64,000 nt of DNA from Phycisphaerae bacterium. GTDB lineage: Bacteria > Planctomycetota > Phycisphaerae > Phycisphaerales > Phycisphaeraceae. Shown here piece after piece: positions 24,833 to 34,142 of this stretch. Location: positions 186,001 through 250,000 of the forward strand of contig JAUHZU010000005.1 in assembly GCA_030425705.1 (NCBI GenBank). The letters are read 5' to 3'. The notes below the pieces were generated by a model. It was given only the letters and a program-made list of their open reading frames with translations. It had not been told where the DNA came from and searched no databases. Within the stretch, counting starts at the first letter, position 1. Each line of letters starts with the position of its first letter. The position numbers and the translations under genes are program-made.

Positions 24833-26749
24833 ATGCCCCCATCGCCCCCCGACGAATCGCAGCCCGCCTCGACCCAGGACCTGCTGGAGCAGGCCGGGCA
24901 CCAGACCCAGGATTCCGAGTTCTTTAACCCCATCCCCCCCGGGTATGTGCGCGGCCGGCACAAGTACGTCGTCGTCTTCGGCACGGTCATGTCCGGGCTG
25001 GGCAAGGGCATCTTCTCGTCCTCGCTCGCGAAGCTCCTCAAAGACAAGGGCATGCGCGTCGCCCCCATCAAGATGGAGGGCTACCTCAATATCGACTCGG
25101 GCACACTCAACCCCTACCGCCACGGGGAGGTCTTCGTCCTCGACGACGGACTCGAGACCGACATGGACCTGGGCACCTACGAGCGCATCCTCGACCAGGA
25201 CCTCACCCGCGACAACTACCTCACCTCCGGCCAGGTGTACCGCACCGTGCTCGACAAGGAACGCTCCGGCGGGTACCTCGGGCGCGACGTGCAGATGATC
25301 CCCCACGTCACCGGCGAGGTGAAGTACAAGCTCCGCGAGGTCGCGGTCAAGCAGCGCGCGGACGTCGTCTTCGTCGAGGTCGGCGGGACGGTGGGCGACC
25401 ACGAGAACGCGTTCTACATCGAAGCGCTGCGCCAGCTCGCGTTCGAGGAAGGCCCCGGCAGCGTGTGCTACGTCGCGTTGACCTACATCATCGCCCCGCC
25501 CGCGCTGGGCGAGCAGAAGTCCAAGGCCGCGCAGCTCGGCCTCAAGAAGCTGCTCGAAGCGGGCATCCAGCCGCACATGATCGCCTGCCGCGGCAAGGAC
25601 CCGCTGCAGCAGGGCGCCCGCGAGAAGGTCGCGATGTTCAGCAACGTCCCGATCGAGCGGGTGTTCTCGATGCACGACCGCGCGTCGATCTACACCATCC
25701 CCACCGCGATGCGCGACGCCGGCGTCGACCGGCACATCCTCACCCAGCTCGAACTGCACGACCGCGTCGACCAGCAGCAGGAGGACCAGAAGCGCTCCGA
25801 GTGGCTGGGCTTTGTCAACAAGGTCACCGCCAAGCGGCGCCACACCGCGCGCATCGGCATCACCGGCAAGTACGCCGCGCTCCGCGACGCCTACGCCTCG
25901 ATCGACAAGGCCATCGAGCACTGCGGCGCCCACCTCAACGCCGACATCGACCTCGGCTGGATCGACGTCACCAAGACCCCCGCCGACCAGATCGCCGCAG
26001 AACTCTCGGGGTACGACGGCATCATCGTCCCCGGCGGCTTCGGCCACCGGGGCACCGAAGCGAAGATCGCCTGCGTCCGACACTGCCGGGAGAACAAGCT
26101 GCCGTACCTGGGCATCTGCCTGGGCTTCCAGATGGCGGTCGTCGAGTTCGCACGCAACGTCTGCGGCCTGGGCGACGCCGCTTCCAGCGAGTTCGCGCCC
26201 GACGGCCAGTCCCGCGTCATCGATATCCTCCCCGAGCAGAAGAAGATCGAGGGGCTGGGCGGCAACATGCGGCTGGGCGGCAAGGACGTGCTCATCCACC
26301 CCAGCACCCTCGCCGCGAACCTCTACTACAACACCCGCGCCGGCCGGCACGACCGGCACAAGCCGTTCACCATCCGCGAACGCTTCCGCCACCGCTTCGA
26401 GGTCGACCCGGCCTACATCGAGACCCTCGAGTCGCACGGACTGATCTTCTCCGGCCGACACCCCGAGCAACCCATCATGCAGGTGCTCGAGCTGCCCCAG
26501 CCCGGGCCGCCCGAGGTCGAGGCCGAACTCGCCAAGACCAACGCCTACTTCCGCGAACACGGCGGGCACCCCTACTTCATCGGCGCACAGTTCCACCCCG
26601 AGCTGCTCAGCCGACCCATCGACCCGGCCCCCATGTTCATGGGCCTGGTCGCCGCCGCCATCCAGCACGCCAACCCCGGCACCCCCGCCGGCGACATCGA
26701 CGCCCGCTGGCTCCCCGACCCCAAGAACGACCGGCCGGTGACGGTGTAA
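24833..26749 (+). CDS. pyrG: CTP synthase
   Basis: 638 residues. The synthase domain starts after about 40 extra N-terminal residues: KYVVVFGTVMSGLGKG (phosphate loop), YLNIDSGTLNPYRHGEVFV and VFVEVGGTVGDHEN (metal Glu). The glutaminase domain has PGGFGHRGTEAK, YLGICLGFQMA (nucleophile Cys) and AQFHPELLSRP. Makes CTP from UTP and glutamine. Compared with E. coli (545 residues) it is long at both ends and differs in conserved positions: KMEGYLN for K-x-DPY-x-N, and NIDSGT for NVDPGT. Catalytic residues appear intact, so an active but divergent enzyme is likely. Confidence 0.93.
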   Translation: MPPSPPDESQPASTQDLLEQAGHQTQDSEFFNPIPPGYVRGRHKYVVVFGTVMSGLGKGIFSSSLAKLLKDKGMRVAPIKMEGYLNIDSGTLNPYRHGEVFVLDDGLETDMDLGTYERILDQDLTRDNYLTSGQVYRTVLDKERSGGYLGRDVQMIPHVTGEVKYKLREVAVKQRADVVFVEVGGTVGDHENAFYIEALRQLAFEEGPGSVCYVALTYIIAPPALGEQKSKAAQLGLKKLLEAGIQPHMIACRGKDPLQQGAREKVAMFSNVPIERVFSMHDRASIYTIPTAMRDAGVDRHILTQLELHDRVDQQQEDQKRSEWLGFVNKVTAKRRHTARIGITGKYAALRDAYASIDKAIEHCGAHLNADIDLGWIDVTKTPADQIAAELSGYDGIIVPGGFGHRGTEAKIACVRHCRENKLPYLGICLGFQMAVVEFARNVCGLGDAASSEFAPDGQSRVIDILPEQKKIEGLGGNMRLGGKDVLIHPSTLAANLYYNTRAGRHDRHKPFTIRERFRHRFEVDPAYIETLESHGLIFSGRHPEQPIMQVLELPQPGPPEVEAELAKTNAYFREHGGHPYFIGAQFHPELLSRPIDPAPMFMGLVAAAIQHANPGTPAGDIDARWLPDPKNDRPVTV

Positions 26750-26781
26750 CCCAATCCGCACACCGCCAACACCCGCGCAGA

Positions 26782-26811
26782 AAACACCGCCGCATGCTTG
26801 CGGCGGTGTTT
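26782..26811. terminator. Bidirectional terminator between pyrG and sod
   Basis: A 13-bp perfect stem (26782-26794 with 26799-26811) and 4-base loop end in AAAC / GTTT on both sides, between two convergent genes. Confidence 0.8.
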
Positions 26812-26847
26812 GTTGATGCATCGGGTCGATCGCGTCGGGCGTCAGGG

Positions 26848-27471
<624 letters not shown>

Positions 27472-27834
27472 GGTATGCTCCATTTGTAAGCTGTTTATTG
27501 ACAATTAGTAACCGGAAAAAATCGCGGCCGAAAACCCGGCCGGTACGGCTCCACACCGCGCCTTGGAGTGTAGGGCCGGGGGTTCGGGGGGTCAATCCGG
27601 CGGGGCGCGTGCATCCGTTGCAGCCCAAAAAACGAATCGCATAGAGGCCCCCAACCGCCCTCCGACCCCGAGAATGGGGCGAGAACACTATTTTGGATCA
27701 ATTCTAAAGAAAGTTGAAACTAAGTCGCCATTCCCCGCGTTCTTAACGGTAGAACAGAGGGGGCAGTCCGCCCGCAGGGGATCGTTGGCCGGGCGGACAG
27801 CCAGACGCGGGGTACCAAGGAAAGGACGGATCCC
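27472..27834. other. Divergent intergenic region, sod / sigma factor
   Basis: 363 bases without a gene, clearly AT-richer than the flanking DNA (for example 27500-27530 and 27685-27755). It should contain both divergent promoters, but I cannot place hexamers with confidence. A small inverted repeat GTTCT / AGAAC with a 7-base spacer lies at 27739-27755. Confidence 0.5.
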
Positions 27835-28866
27835 ATGAAGAATCGCACCCAGACCCAACCACCCGCCGCCCGGGCACAGGACGCCCCGGGGCTGCGGCAG
27901 TGCAAGTCTAGCCGGGAACTCTCGCCGGAGGACGCGGCGGACCTCAAACGTGTGCTCGAGCAGAAGTACGAGTACATGGATTCGGATCTGTTCGCGCTGC
28001 CCGAGCGCGACGCGGTCGAGGCGGTCTTTGATGCCGCGCCGGAGATCCCGGTGCCCGACTCGTCGTGGTACCACCCGGTGATGGACGCGGGCAAGACGAA
28101 GCTGTCGGCCGCGCGGAAGATGGGCAGCGTGCTGCTCACCGCCGAGCAGGAACGTGCGCTGTTTATCCAGTTCAACTACTGCCGGTTCCGAGTGTGCCTG
28201 ATCCGCGATGAGCTCAAGGACATGGCCTGCCCGGAGCAGGACCTGGACCTGGTGCAGGAACTGCTGCACTGGTACCGCCGGGCCGAGGCCTACCGCGACC
28301 AGATCGCGCAGACCAACCTCGCGCTGGTGCTGGCGATGGCGAAGCGGACGCGGATGAGCGACCTGGACTTCGGCGACATGGTGAGCGAGGGGAACATGGC
28401 GCTGCTCCGCGCGATCGACAAGTTCGACGCCGGCCGCGGCTTCAAGTTCTCGACCTACGCCTGCCGCGCGATCCTCAAGGCGTTCAGCCGGGCGGGCATC
28501 AAGCTGAGCAAGTACCGCTCGGTGTTCCCCGCGGCGTACGACCCGGAGTTCGAGAAGTCCGACTACCAGGAGACCAAGAACGCCGACCACGAAGAGGACT
28601 GCGCCGACGAGGTCCGCCGGATCGTCGAGACCAACCAGGCCGACCTCTCCGAGATCGAACAGCGGGTGATCCGCCACCGGTTCAACCTGGTCGCGCCGGA
28701 CATCGCGGGCGACCCGCCGGCCCCGAAGCTGCGGGATGACGGCAAGCCGCTGACGCTGCAGCAGGTCGGCCAGATCATCGGCGTGACCAAGGAGCGCGTG
28801 CGCCAGATCCAGAAGCAGGCGATGGCCAAGATCCGCGGCCAGCTCGAGACCGGCTACCTCGCCTGA
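27835..28866 (+). CDS. Sigma-70 family RNA polymerase sigma factor (regions 2 and 4, no region 3)
   Basis: 343 residues. About 150 N-terminal residues without a recognised domain, ending in a possible region 1.2-like LTAEQERALFIQFNYCRF, precede region 2 (NLALVLAMAKRTRMSDLDFG, DMVSEGNMALLRAIDKF, GRGFKFSTYACRAI). A short acidic linker replaces region 3. Region 4 follows: LSEIEQRVIRHRF and the helix-turn-helix LTLQQVGQIIGVTKERVRQ. It is larger than an ECF factor and resembles the planctomycete RpoD/RpoS-like alternative factors. No anti-sigma gene is adjacent; superoxide dismutase is divergent, which may hint at a stress role. Confidence 0.9.
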   Translation: MKNRTQTQPPAARAQDAPGLRQCKSSRELSPEDAADLKRVLEQKYEYMDSDLFALPERDAVEAVFDAAPEIPVPDSSWYHPVMDAGKTKLSAARKMGSVLLTAEQERALFIQFNYCRFRVCLIRDELKDMACPEQDLDLVQELLHWYRRAEAYRDQIAQTNLALVLAMAKRTRMSDLDFGDMVSEGNMALLRAIDKFDAGRGFKFSTYACRAILKAFSRAGIKLSKYRSVFPAAYDPEFEKSDYQETKNADHEEDCADEVRRIVETNQADLSEIEQRVIRHRFNLVAPDIAGDPPAPKLRDDGKPLTLQQVGQIIGVTKERVRQIQKQAMAKIRGQLETGYLA

Positions 28867-28890
28867 CCCCACCCCGATTCCTCCAGGAGA

Positions 28891-28926
28891 ACAGGCCGCG
28901 CCCTCGGGCACGGCCTGTTTTCTTTT
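28891..28926 (+). terminator. Rho-independent terminator of the sigma factor gene
   Basis: An 8-bp stem acaggccg / cggcctgt with an inner GCCC/GGGC pairing is followed by TTTTCTTTT, 25 bases after the stop codon. Confidence 0.88.
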
Positions 28927-28944
28927 GCGCGGTGGATGTGCGGG

Positions 28945-30162
28945 TTACTGGGCCGGCACCACGCGGATGCGGACGGTGAACTTGCCGGGGAACTGCTGCC
29001 GGCCCCAGTTCGGCTGGAGGGCGAAGCTGAGGTACAGCGTCCCGGCGCGTTCGGCGGTGAACGTGCTGCTCGAGCCGATCAGCATGTCGTTGCCGTTGTC
29101 ACCCACCCGCCCGATGAGCGCGCCCATGAGGATGTTGCCGGCGTAGTTGCCGCACTGAGCGCAGCCGTCGGGCGTCGCGATCGCGCCGTTGCCCCAGGGC
29201 GTCATGGTGATCTGGCCCTCGGCCCGGATGATGACGCGGTCGCCGCGGTTCAGGCGGATGCCCGTGTTCTTCTCGCTCACGCGGGTCATGTCCGTGCCCG
29301 TCACCTCGACGGACCGGCGGATGTCCGGCACGGCGTTGGTCACGATCCCCGCCGACTGGATATCCCCGAGCCCGACCGTGAGCTGGCCGAACTTCGACTC
29401 GATCACGAAGGTGTCGACGGCGATCGACCCGGCGATCGTGAACCCGTCGGTGACGACGTGGTCCAGCCGGGCGAGCGACGGCCCGGGGTCCTGGTCGAAT
29501 ACCATCGGGTCGTCCATCATGCCGTAGAGCTCTTCGAGGACGGTGGCGACCCGCAGCTTGCGTTCGTCGTCGGGGTCGGCGGCGTGTTTCTGAAGTTCGG
29601 GGATGAGGTCCGGGCCGAAGGCGATCAGGTCGGCCTGAGCGCGGTCGCGCTGCGCGGCGTTGGGCGAGCCGAGCTGGGCGATCAGCGTGTCGATCCGCTG
29701 CGCGAGCTGCGGGTGGGCGTTGAGCCCGGGGGCGAAGCTCTTGATCGAGTCGATGGGCACGACCAGCCGGCCGAACTCGGTATCGACCGGCAGGGCATCG
29801 ACCGCGAGCGTGCCGGTAAGGATCGACCCGTCCATCAGGTGAAAGCGCATCGTGCCGTCGGGCAGTTCCTCGGCCGGCGGCGAAGGCGGGACGTCGTCTT
29901 CGGCCTCATCGCCCTGGTTCGAAACGGCTGCGTTCGCCCCGTTGCGATCGAAGGCCTCGTCGATCGCGTCTCCCTCGCGGGCCTCTGCGGCTTCCTGCAG
30001 CGCCGCCAGACCCGCGGCCTGGCGCTGGAGCTGCTGCTGGGCCTGCCGCGCCGCGATCTCGGCCCGCCGGCGGGCTTCCTGCGCGGCTTGACCGTCCTGC
30101 GCGATGACAGGCACGGCGGCGATGAGGGTGAGGAACAGGATGGCGGTCAGGATTCGTTTCAT
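28945..30162 (-). CDS. Secreted protein with coiled coil and LecA-like C-terminal domain
   Basis: 405 residues. Signal peptide at 1-22 (MKRILTAILFLTLIAAVPVI), then a Gln/Ala-rich coiled coil (about 25-70), then two short beta modules of the form LMDGSILTGTLAVDAL / FGRLVVPIDSIKSF and GFTIAGSIAVDTF / FGQLTVGLGDIQSA. Helices lie between them. The C-terminal 110 residues (LNRGDRVIIRAEGQI, GALIGRVG, AGTLYLSFALQPN, GKFTVRIRV) follow the pattern of the PA-IL/LecA-type jelly roll found in many secreted proteins, so binding of a sugar or polymer is possible. Downstream of the propeller gene on the same strand. Confidence 0.75.
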   Translation of the reverse strand: MKRILTAILFLTLIAAVPVIAQDGQAAQEARRRAEIAARQAQQQLQRQAAGLAALQEAAEAREGDAIDEAFDRNGANAAVSNQGDEAEDDVPPSPPAEELPDGTMRFHLMDGSILTGTLAVDALPVDTEFGRLVVPIDSIKSFAPGLNAHPQLAQRIDTLIAQLGSPNAAQRDRAQADLIAFGPDLIPELQKHAADPDDERKLRVATVLEELYGMMDDPMVFDQDPGPSLARLDHVVTDGFTIAGSIAVDTFVIESKFGQLTVGLGDIQSAGIVTNAVPDIRRSVEVTGTDMTRVSEKNTGIRLNRGDRVIIRAEGQITMTPWGNGAIATPDGCAQCGNYAGNILMGALIGRVGDNGNDMLIGSSSTFTAERAGTLYLSFALQPNWGRQQFPGKFTVRIRVVPAQ

Positions 30163-30204
30163 GCGGTCAAACTCGCTTCGTCGTGGGCTGGGGTCGGGTG
30201 GGGT

Positions 30205-32232
30205 TTACTCGTCCGGGGGGGTGTCGTAGATCGTCAGCCGGTCGCCGCCGACCACCGCGATGCCGCGGCCGAGGCGTATGACCTCGCTGCCCCGGCTGCC
30301 GGTCGGAACGTCCTCGCGGTAGCCGTCGACCTTGCCGGTCGTCAGGTCGATGCGGCACATGCGGTGGGGCCCGGCGATGAGGGCGTGGTCCGCGGTGAAC
30401 ACGGGGGCCCGCCCGGCACGGCCGTGGTGGGCGGTCCACCACACCCGCTCACCGGTCGTCAGGTCGTAGGCCACCAGTTCCTCGCCGAGCAGGTAGGCGT
30501 GCCGGCTGTCGCAGTGCACCAGCGTCGCGCCGGGGTCGACCTGCACGGTCCACTGTACGACGGCGTCGCCCGCACGGATCGCGATGAGCCGGTCGTCCCG
30601 ACCGTCTTTGCTGAATACCACGCCGTCCTGCACCGCGACCCCGCCGGGGGACACCGAGTTGACTTGCCCGGTGTTGGGGTTGCTGGCGGGCAGGATGCCG
30701 TAGCACATCGCCCAGGCGACCTCCCGGCGGACCGGGTCGACGGCGATCAACGCGCCGTTGTTCGTGAGCACAAAGACATACCGCTCCCCCACCGCGATGC
30801 TGGGGTTGAGCCCGATGACCTGCCGCCAGTTCGGGTCGGGCTTTGCTTCGCCCAGCGGCACGGACCACTCGACCGCGCCGTCGTCCAGGCCCAGGGCATA
30901 GAGCGTCAGGCGGTTGCCGTTGCGGTCCTTGCCCACGGCGTAGGTGGTCCGCGATCGGGTCGCGGTCTGGCCGAGGAAGCCGACCTGCATCAGCTCGGCG
31001 ATTTGTTGGGTGCTCCAGCGCACCGCGCCGGAGGCCTTGTCGTAGGCGGACAGGCGGGCCATATCCATCTGCTGCGGGTCGTGGGCGATAGCGAGGAGGG
31101 TGTCGCCCTCGACGGACAGGGACTGGTGGATCCCGGACATCGCGAGCTGGTGCGCCCAGTTGGCGACCTGGCGGGCCGACTCCTCTGCGTTGCCGACCGA
31201 CCACAGCGGCTCACCGGTATCGGGGGCGTGCGCGGTGAGCTGGCCCAGGGCGAGGGTGTAGAGCCGGCCGTCGGCGGCGAGCGCGACCGGGCGGGTCATG
31301 TCGTCGGCCGAGAGCGCGACGCGCTGGTTCATCATCGACTGCTGGACGATCTGCCACACCGAGGGGTCGAGCGTCTGGATCTCGATCGAGGGGTAGTCGC
31401 CGCGCGGGAAGCCCAGCGGCCGATCGGCCTGCTGCGGGACCGCGGGGCCGGCGGCGCGGTCTCCACCGAGCGCGTCGATCAGCGCGTTGACCGTAACGGT
31501 CTCGCCACCGATGCGGACGCTCGCCCCGCCTCGTCGGAAGCGGGCGTAGTCGGCCAGGGTGTCGAACCCCGCCCAGTCGCCGGCCCGCGCGAGTGCGTGC
31601 AGCCGCTTGGCGATGAGCTGTGGGTCGTCGGGGTCGCCGTCGGCGTGGCTGGATGCGAAGGTGTAGTACCGTACGGACTCGTTGAAGCGCCCGCCCTCGA
31701 AGTGCAGGTCGCCGAGCTGCTGCGCGGCGTCGGCCGCGGCGGCGCACAGGCCGTAACGCTCGACCACTTCCGCGAGCGCGAGCGTCTGCTCCCCGGGGTC
31801 GGCGATGATCTGGGCGTCGGCGAGCAGCTTCGCCGCGACCGGCCGATACATCATGCGGAACGTCCGCCGGCCCTCGGCCGGCAGGTCCGCCAGCACCTGG
31901 GCCTTGAGCGTCGACAGCGGGCGGAGCATCCCGCTGCTGTCGCGGATGAGCACAGCCTGCTCGCCCTCGCCCAGCGTCTCCAGCAGACGGATGACCGTCT
32001 GCCAGTCGCCGGCCTCGACCGCCTCAAACACGGCCGGGGCCTGCGTGTCCCCCAGTTCGGTGACCCCCGCGGCGACATCGAACCCCGACTCCCGCCCGGC
32101 GTCGGCCGGGTTCACGATCGGCCCGGCCACGAACCCGCCGCCCACGACCTGGATCTCGCGGCCGACCACCGGCGCGACGGACAGCGCCGTGATCAGCACA
32201 ACCGCCAAACCCAGTCGGTCTCGTCGGGGCAT
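30205..32232 (-). CDS. Secreted PQQ-type beta-propeller protein
   Basis: 675 residues. Signal peptide at about 1-24. A helical TPR-like N-terminal half (FEAVEAGDWQTVIRLLETL; GDLHFEGGRFNESVRYY) is followed from about residue 310 by propeller blades of the PQQ/BamB kind: LAADGRLYTLALGQLTA, LSAYDKASGAVRWS, LYALGLDDGAVEWSVPLG, LIAVDPVRREVAWA, LIAIRAGDAVVQWT, LVAYDLTTGERVWW and IDLTTGKVDGY. Binding of PQQ is not implied; such propellers often act as periplasmic scaffolds. It precedes the LecA-like gene by 42 bases on the same strand. Confidence 0.85.
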   Translation of the reverse strand: MPRRDRLGLAVVLITALSVAPVVGREIQVVGGGFVAGPIVNPADAGRESGFDVAAGVTELGDTQAPAVFEAVEAGDWQTVIRLLETLGEGEQAVLIRDSSGMLRPLSTLKAQVLADLPAEGRRTFRMMYRPVAAKLLADAQIIADPGEQTLALAEVVERYGLCAAAADAAQQLGDLHFEGGRFNESVRYYTFASSHADGDPDDPQLIAKRLHALARAGDWAGFDTLADYARFRRGGASVRIGGETVTVNALIDALGGDRAAGPAVPQQADRPLGFPRGDYPSIEIQTLDPSVWQIVQQSMMNQRVALSADDMTRPVALAADGRLYTLALGQLTAHAPDTGEPLWSVGNAEESARQVANWAHQLAMSGIHQSLSVEGDTLLAIAHDPQQMDMARLSAYDKASGAVRWSTQQIAELMQVGFLGQTATRSRTTYAVGKDRNGNRLTLYALGLDDGAVEWSVPLGEAKPDPNWRQVIGLNPSIAVGERYVFVLTNNGALIAVDPVRREVAWAMCYGILPASNPNTGQVNSVSPGGVAVQDGVVFSKDGRDDRLIAIRAGDAVVQWTVQVDPGATLVHCDSRHAYLLGEELVAYDLTTGERVWWTAHHGRAGRAPVFTADHALIAGPHRMCRIDLTTGKVDGYREDVPTGSRGSEVIRLGRGIAVVGGDRLTIYDTPPDE

Positions 32233-32377
32233 CCAATCCGCTCCTTGGCATCCGGAACTCGGCTACGCCATGATAAGACGCACCAGCCGGGGATGGGTTC
32301 AGGTTCTCACAAAATGCGGGAACCGATAGGCAAAACCCTGATTTTCCGCTTCCCTCCCGGCCCCTTATCGGGTACTT

Positions 32378-32394
32378 TATAAGTATTACTTATA
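32378..32394. promoter_or_regulatory. Palindrome in the AT-rich leader of the aspartic protease gene
   Basis: TATAAGT-ATT-ACTTATA, a perfect 7-bp inverted repeat in a rare AT-rich patch 42 bases before the start codon at 32436. It could be an operator or part of the promoter. Confidence 0.4.
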
Positions 32395-32435
32395 TCTTTA
32401 TCCGACCCCGGCCGAGCCGGCCCACGGAGCCCTCG

Positions 32436-34109
32436 ATGCAGCTCGTAGTACCCCCGACCAACCGTCACCGCACCCTGACCGCCGCCCTGCTCGCCGCCGC
32501 GCTCGCGGGCCCGGCGTTCGGGATCGACTATGTGCTGGGCGATATGGACCAGATCGCGATCGACCAGCCCCGCATCGCCTTCGGGCTCGCCGACCTGTCC
32601 GACCCCAACAACCCGGTCCTCGTCGGCCCGACGCTGCAGAACCTCGCGCTGCTCGATACCGGTGCCAACGGCATCCTGCTCGGCCAGCTCTCCTATGTCG
32701 ATGGCGAGCTCTACCAGCAGGCCATGTTCAACGGCCAGCCCGCGACCTACGACGAACAAGGCGTCGCGGGCTTCGAAGAACTGAGCGTCTATGTGCCGTA
32801 CGGCCTAGTAGTGCAGGACAGCGACGACTCTACCGGCTTCGTCGTCGCGGAGAACGTGATCGCGTTCGGCGACGACGACGTGGTGCTGGGCAGCTTCGCC
32901 GCGATCGTCGGCATGCCCGCGATGAACGGCCGGGTCGTCGAGATGTACCTCCGCCCCGTCGCCGAGGGCGGTCTGCTGGACCCGCAGTTTGTCGAGTCGT
33001 ACCTGCTGGACAACATGAGCCAGACGACGTTCGACAGCGCCGCGTCACTCAATGTTGATCTGCGCATGCTCGAGCCGGTCTACACCGACCTGGACCTGCC
33101 CAACGAGATGCAGCCCACGTTCGCCCCGCTGCCGCTGATCGACAACATCGGGATCACGCACACCGACACCTCGGGCGCTACCACGGGCCAGACCTTTACG
33201 ACCTCCAACACCTACCTGATGGACACCGGCGCACAGACCACCATCATCTCCGAGGCCATGGCCGCGGCGCTCGGGCTGGACCTGAACTTCTCGGTCGCCC
33301 AGGGCGGCGACGTGGTCGACGTGCTCGAGGTCGGGGGCATCGGCGGCACCGCGTTCATGCCGCTGGTCGTCGTCGACGAGCTGCGCCTGCCCACGACGGA
33401 CGGCGTGGACCTGGTCTTCACCAACATGCTCACCGGCGTGCTCGACATTGAGGGCGCCCCGTTTGACGCGGTCATCGGGATGAACATGCTGATGAGTGGC
33501 TACACCGCCGAGGTCTTCGGCGGCGGCGGCGGCGGGACGCTCACCAACGGTACGGACAAAGAAGTCTTCGATGGCCTCGTGGACTCAGGGATTATCTTCG
33601 ACAACCTCCAGGACGTCATCGACCTCCAGTTCATCACCATCACGCTCGAAGAGATCCAGGACCTGGCCGACATCGGCCTCATCGGCTCGGACCTCGACGA
33701 CCTGTCGCAGGTCTACTGCGACCTGGTGATGCTGGAAGAATCGATCGGCGGCGGTGGGGCCGAGGGCACCTTCTTCGACCGCGTCGTCTTCGACTTCACC
33801 GCGACCGACGGCACGGCCATCATGCGTCTGGACCTCACCGCGCTGAGCGAGGAGGGCGACGCGAACTACGACGGATTCGTCGGGGCCGAGGACCTGGATA
33901 TCCTCCTGGCGAACTGGGGCGAGTCCGTCCGCGCGGGCAGCGTGCTGGAAGGTGACCTGACCGGCGACGGGCTGGTCAACCAGGACGATCTGAACGTGGT
34001 CCTCGCGAACTGGGGCAACGGCACCCCGCCGGGCACCGTACCCGAGCCGGCGTCCGCCCTGCTGCTCTTGGCCGGGCTCGGACTGGCCGGGCGTCGCCGC
34101 AGCCGCTGA
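32436..34109 (+). CDS. Two-site aspartic protease (retropepsin-like) with dockerin repeats and PEP-CTERM tail
   Basis: 557 residues; GGAG lies before the ATG. Signal peptide at about 1-29. Two aspartic-protease motifs occur, LLDTGANGI (Asp74) and LMDTGAQTTI (Asp263), each followed by a hydrophobic-hydrophobic-Gly motif (IVGMPAMNG; VIGMNMLMSG), so one chain carries both lobes of a retropepsin/pepsin-type site. Residues 474-528 hold two dockerin-like calcium repeats (GDANYDGFVGAEDLDILLAN; GDLTGDGLVNQDDLNVVLAN). The C-terminus VPEPASALLLLAGLGLAGRR is a PEP-CTERM sorting signal, implying export and surface processing by an exosortase that is not in this window. Confidence 0.88.
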   Translation: MQLVVPPTNRHRTLTAALLAAALAGPAFGIDYVLGDMDQIAIDQPRIAFGLADLSDPNNPVLVGPTLQNLALLDTGANGILLGQLSYVDGELYQQAMFNGQPATYDEQGVAGFEELSVYVPYGLVVQDSDDSTGFVVAENVIAFGDDDVVLGSFAAIVGMPAMNGRVVEMYLRPVAEGGLLDPQFVESYLLDNMSQTTFDSAASLNVDLRMLEPVYTDLDLPNEMQPTFAPLPLIDNIGITHTDTSGATTGQTFTTSNTYLMDTGAQTTIISEAMAAALGLDLNFSVAQGGDVVDVLEVGGIGGTAFMPLVVVDELRLPTTDGVDLVFTNMLTGVLDIEGAPFDAVIGMNMLMSGYTAEVFGGGGGGTLTNGTDKEVFDGLVDSGIIFDNLQDVIDLQFITITLEEIQDLADIGLIGSDLDDLSQVYCDLVMLEESIGGGGAEGTFFDRVVFDFTATDGTAIMRLDLTALSEEGDANYDGFVGAEDLDILLANWGESVRAGSVLEGDLTGDGLVNQDDLNVVLANWGNGTPPGTVPEPASALLLLAGLGLAGRRRSR

Positions 34110-34142
34110 CTCCCGCCCCGCCATCTGGCCGATACTGAGGGC

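Noticed and set aside
28936-32382. 1148-residue plus-strand frame
   Set aside because: Opposite strand of the LecA-like and propeller genes, which have signal peptides and recognisable repeats.
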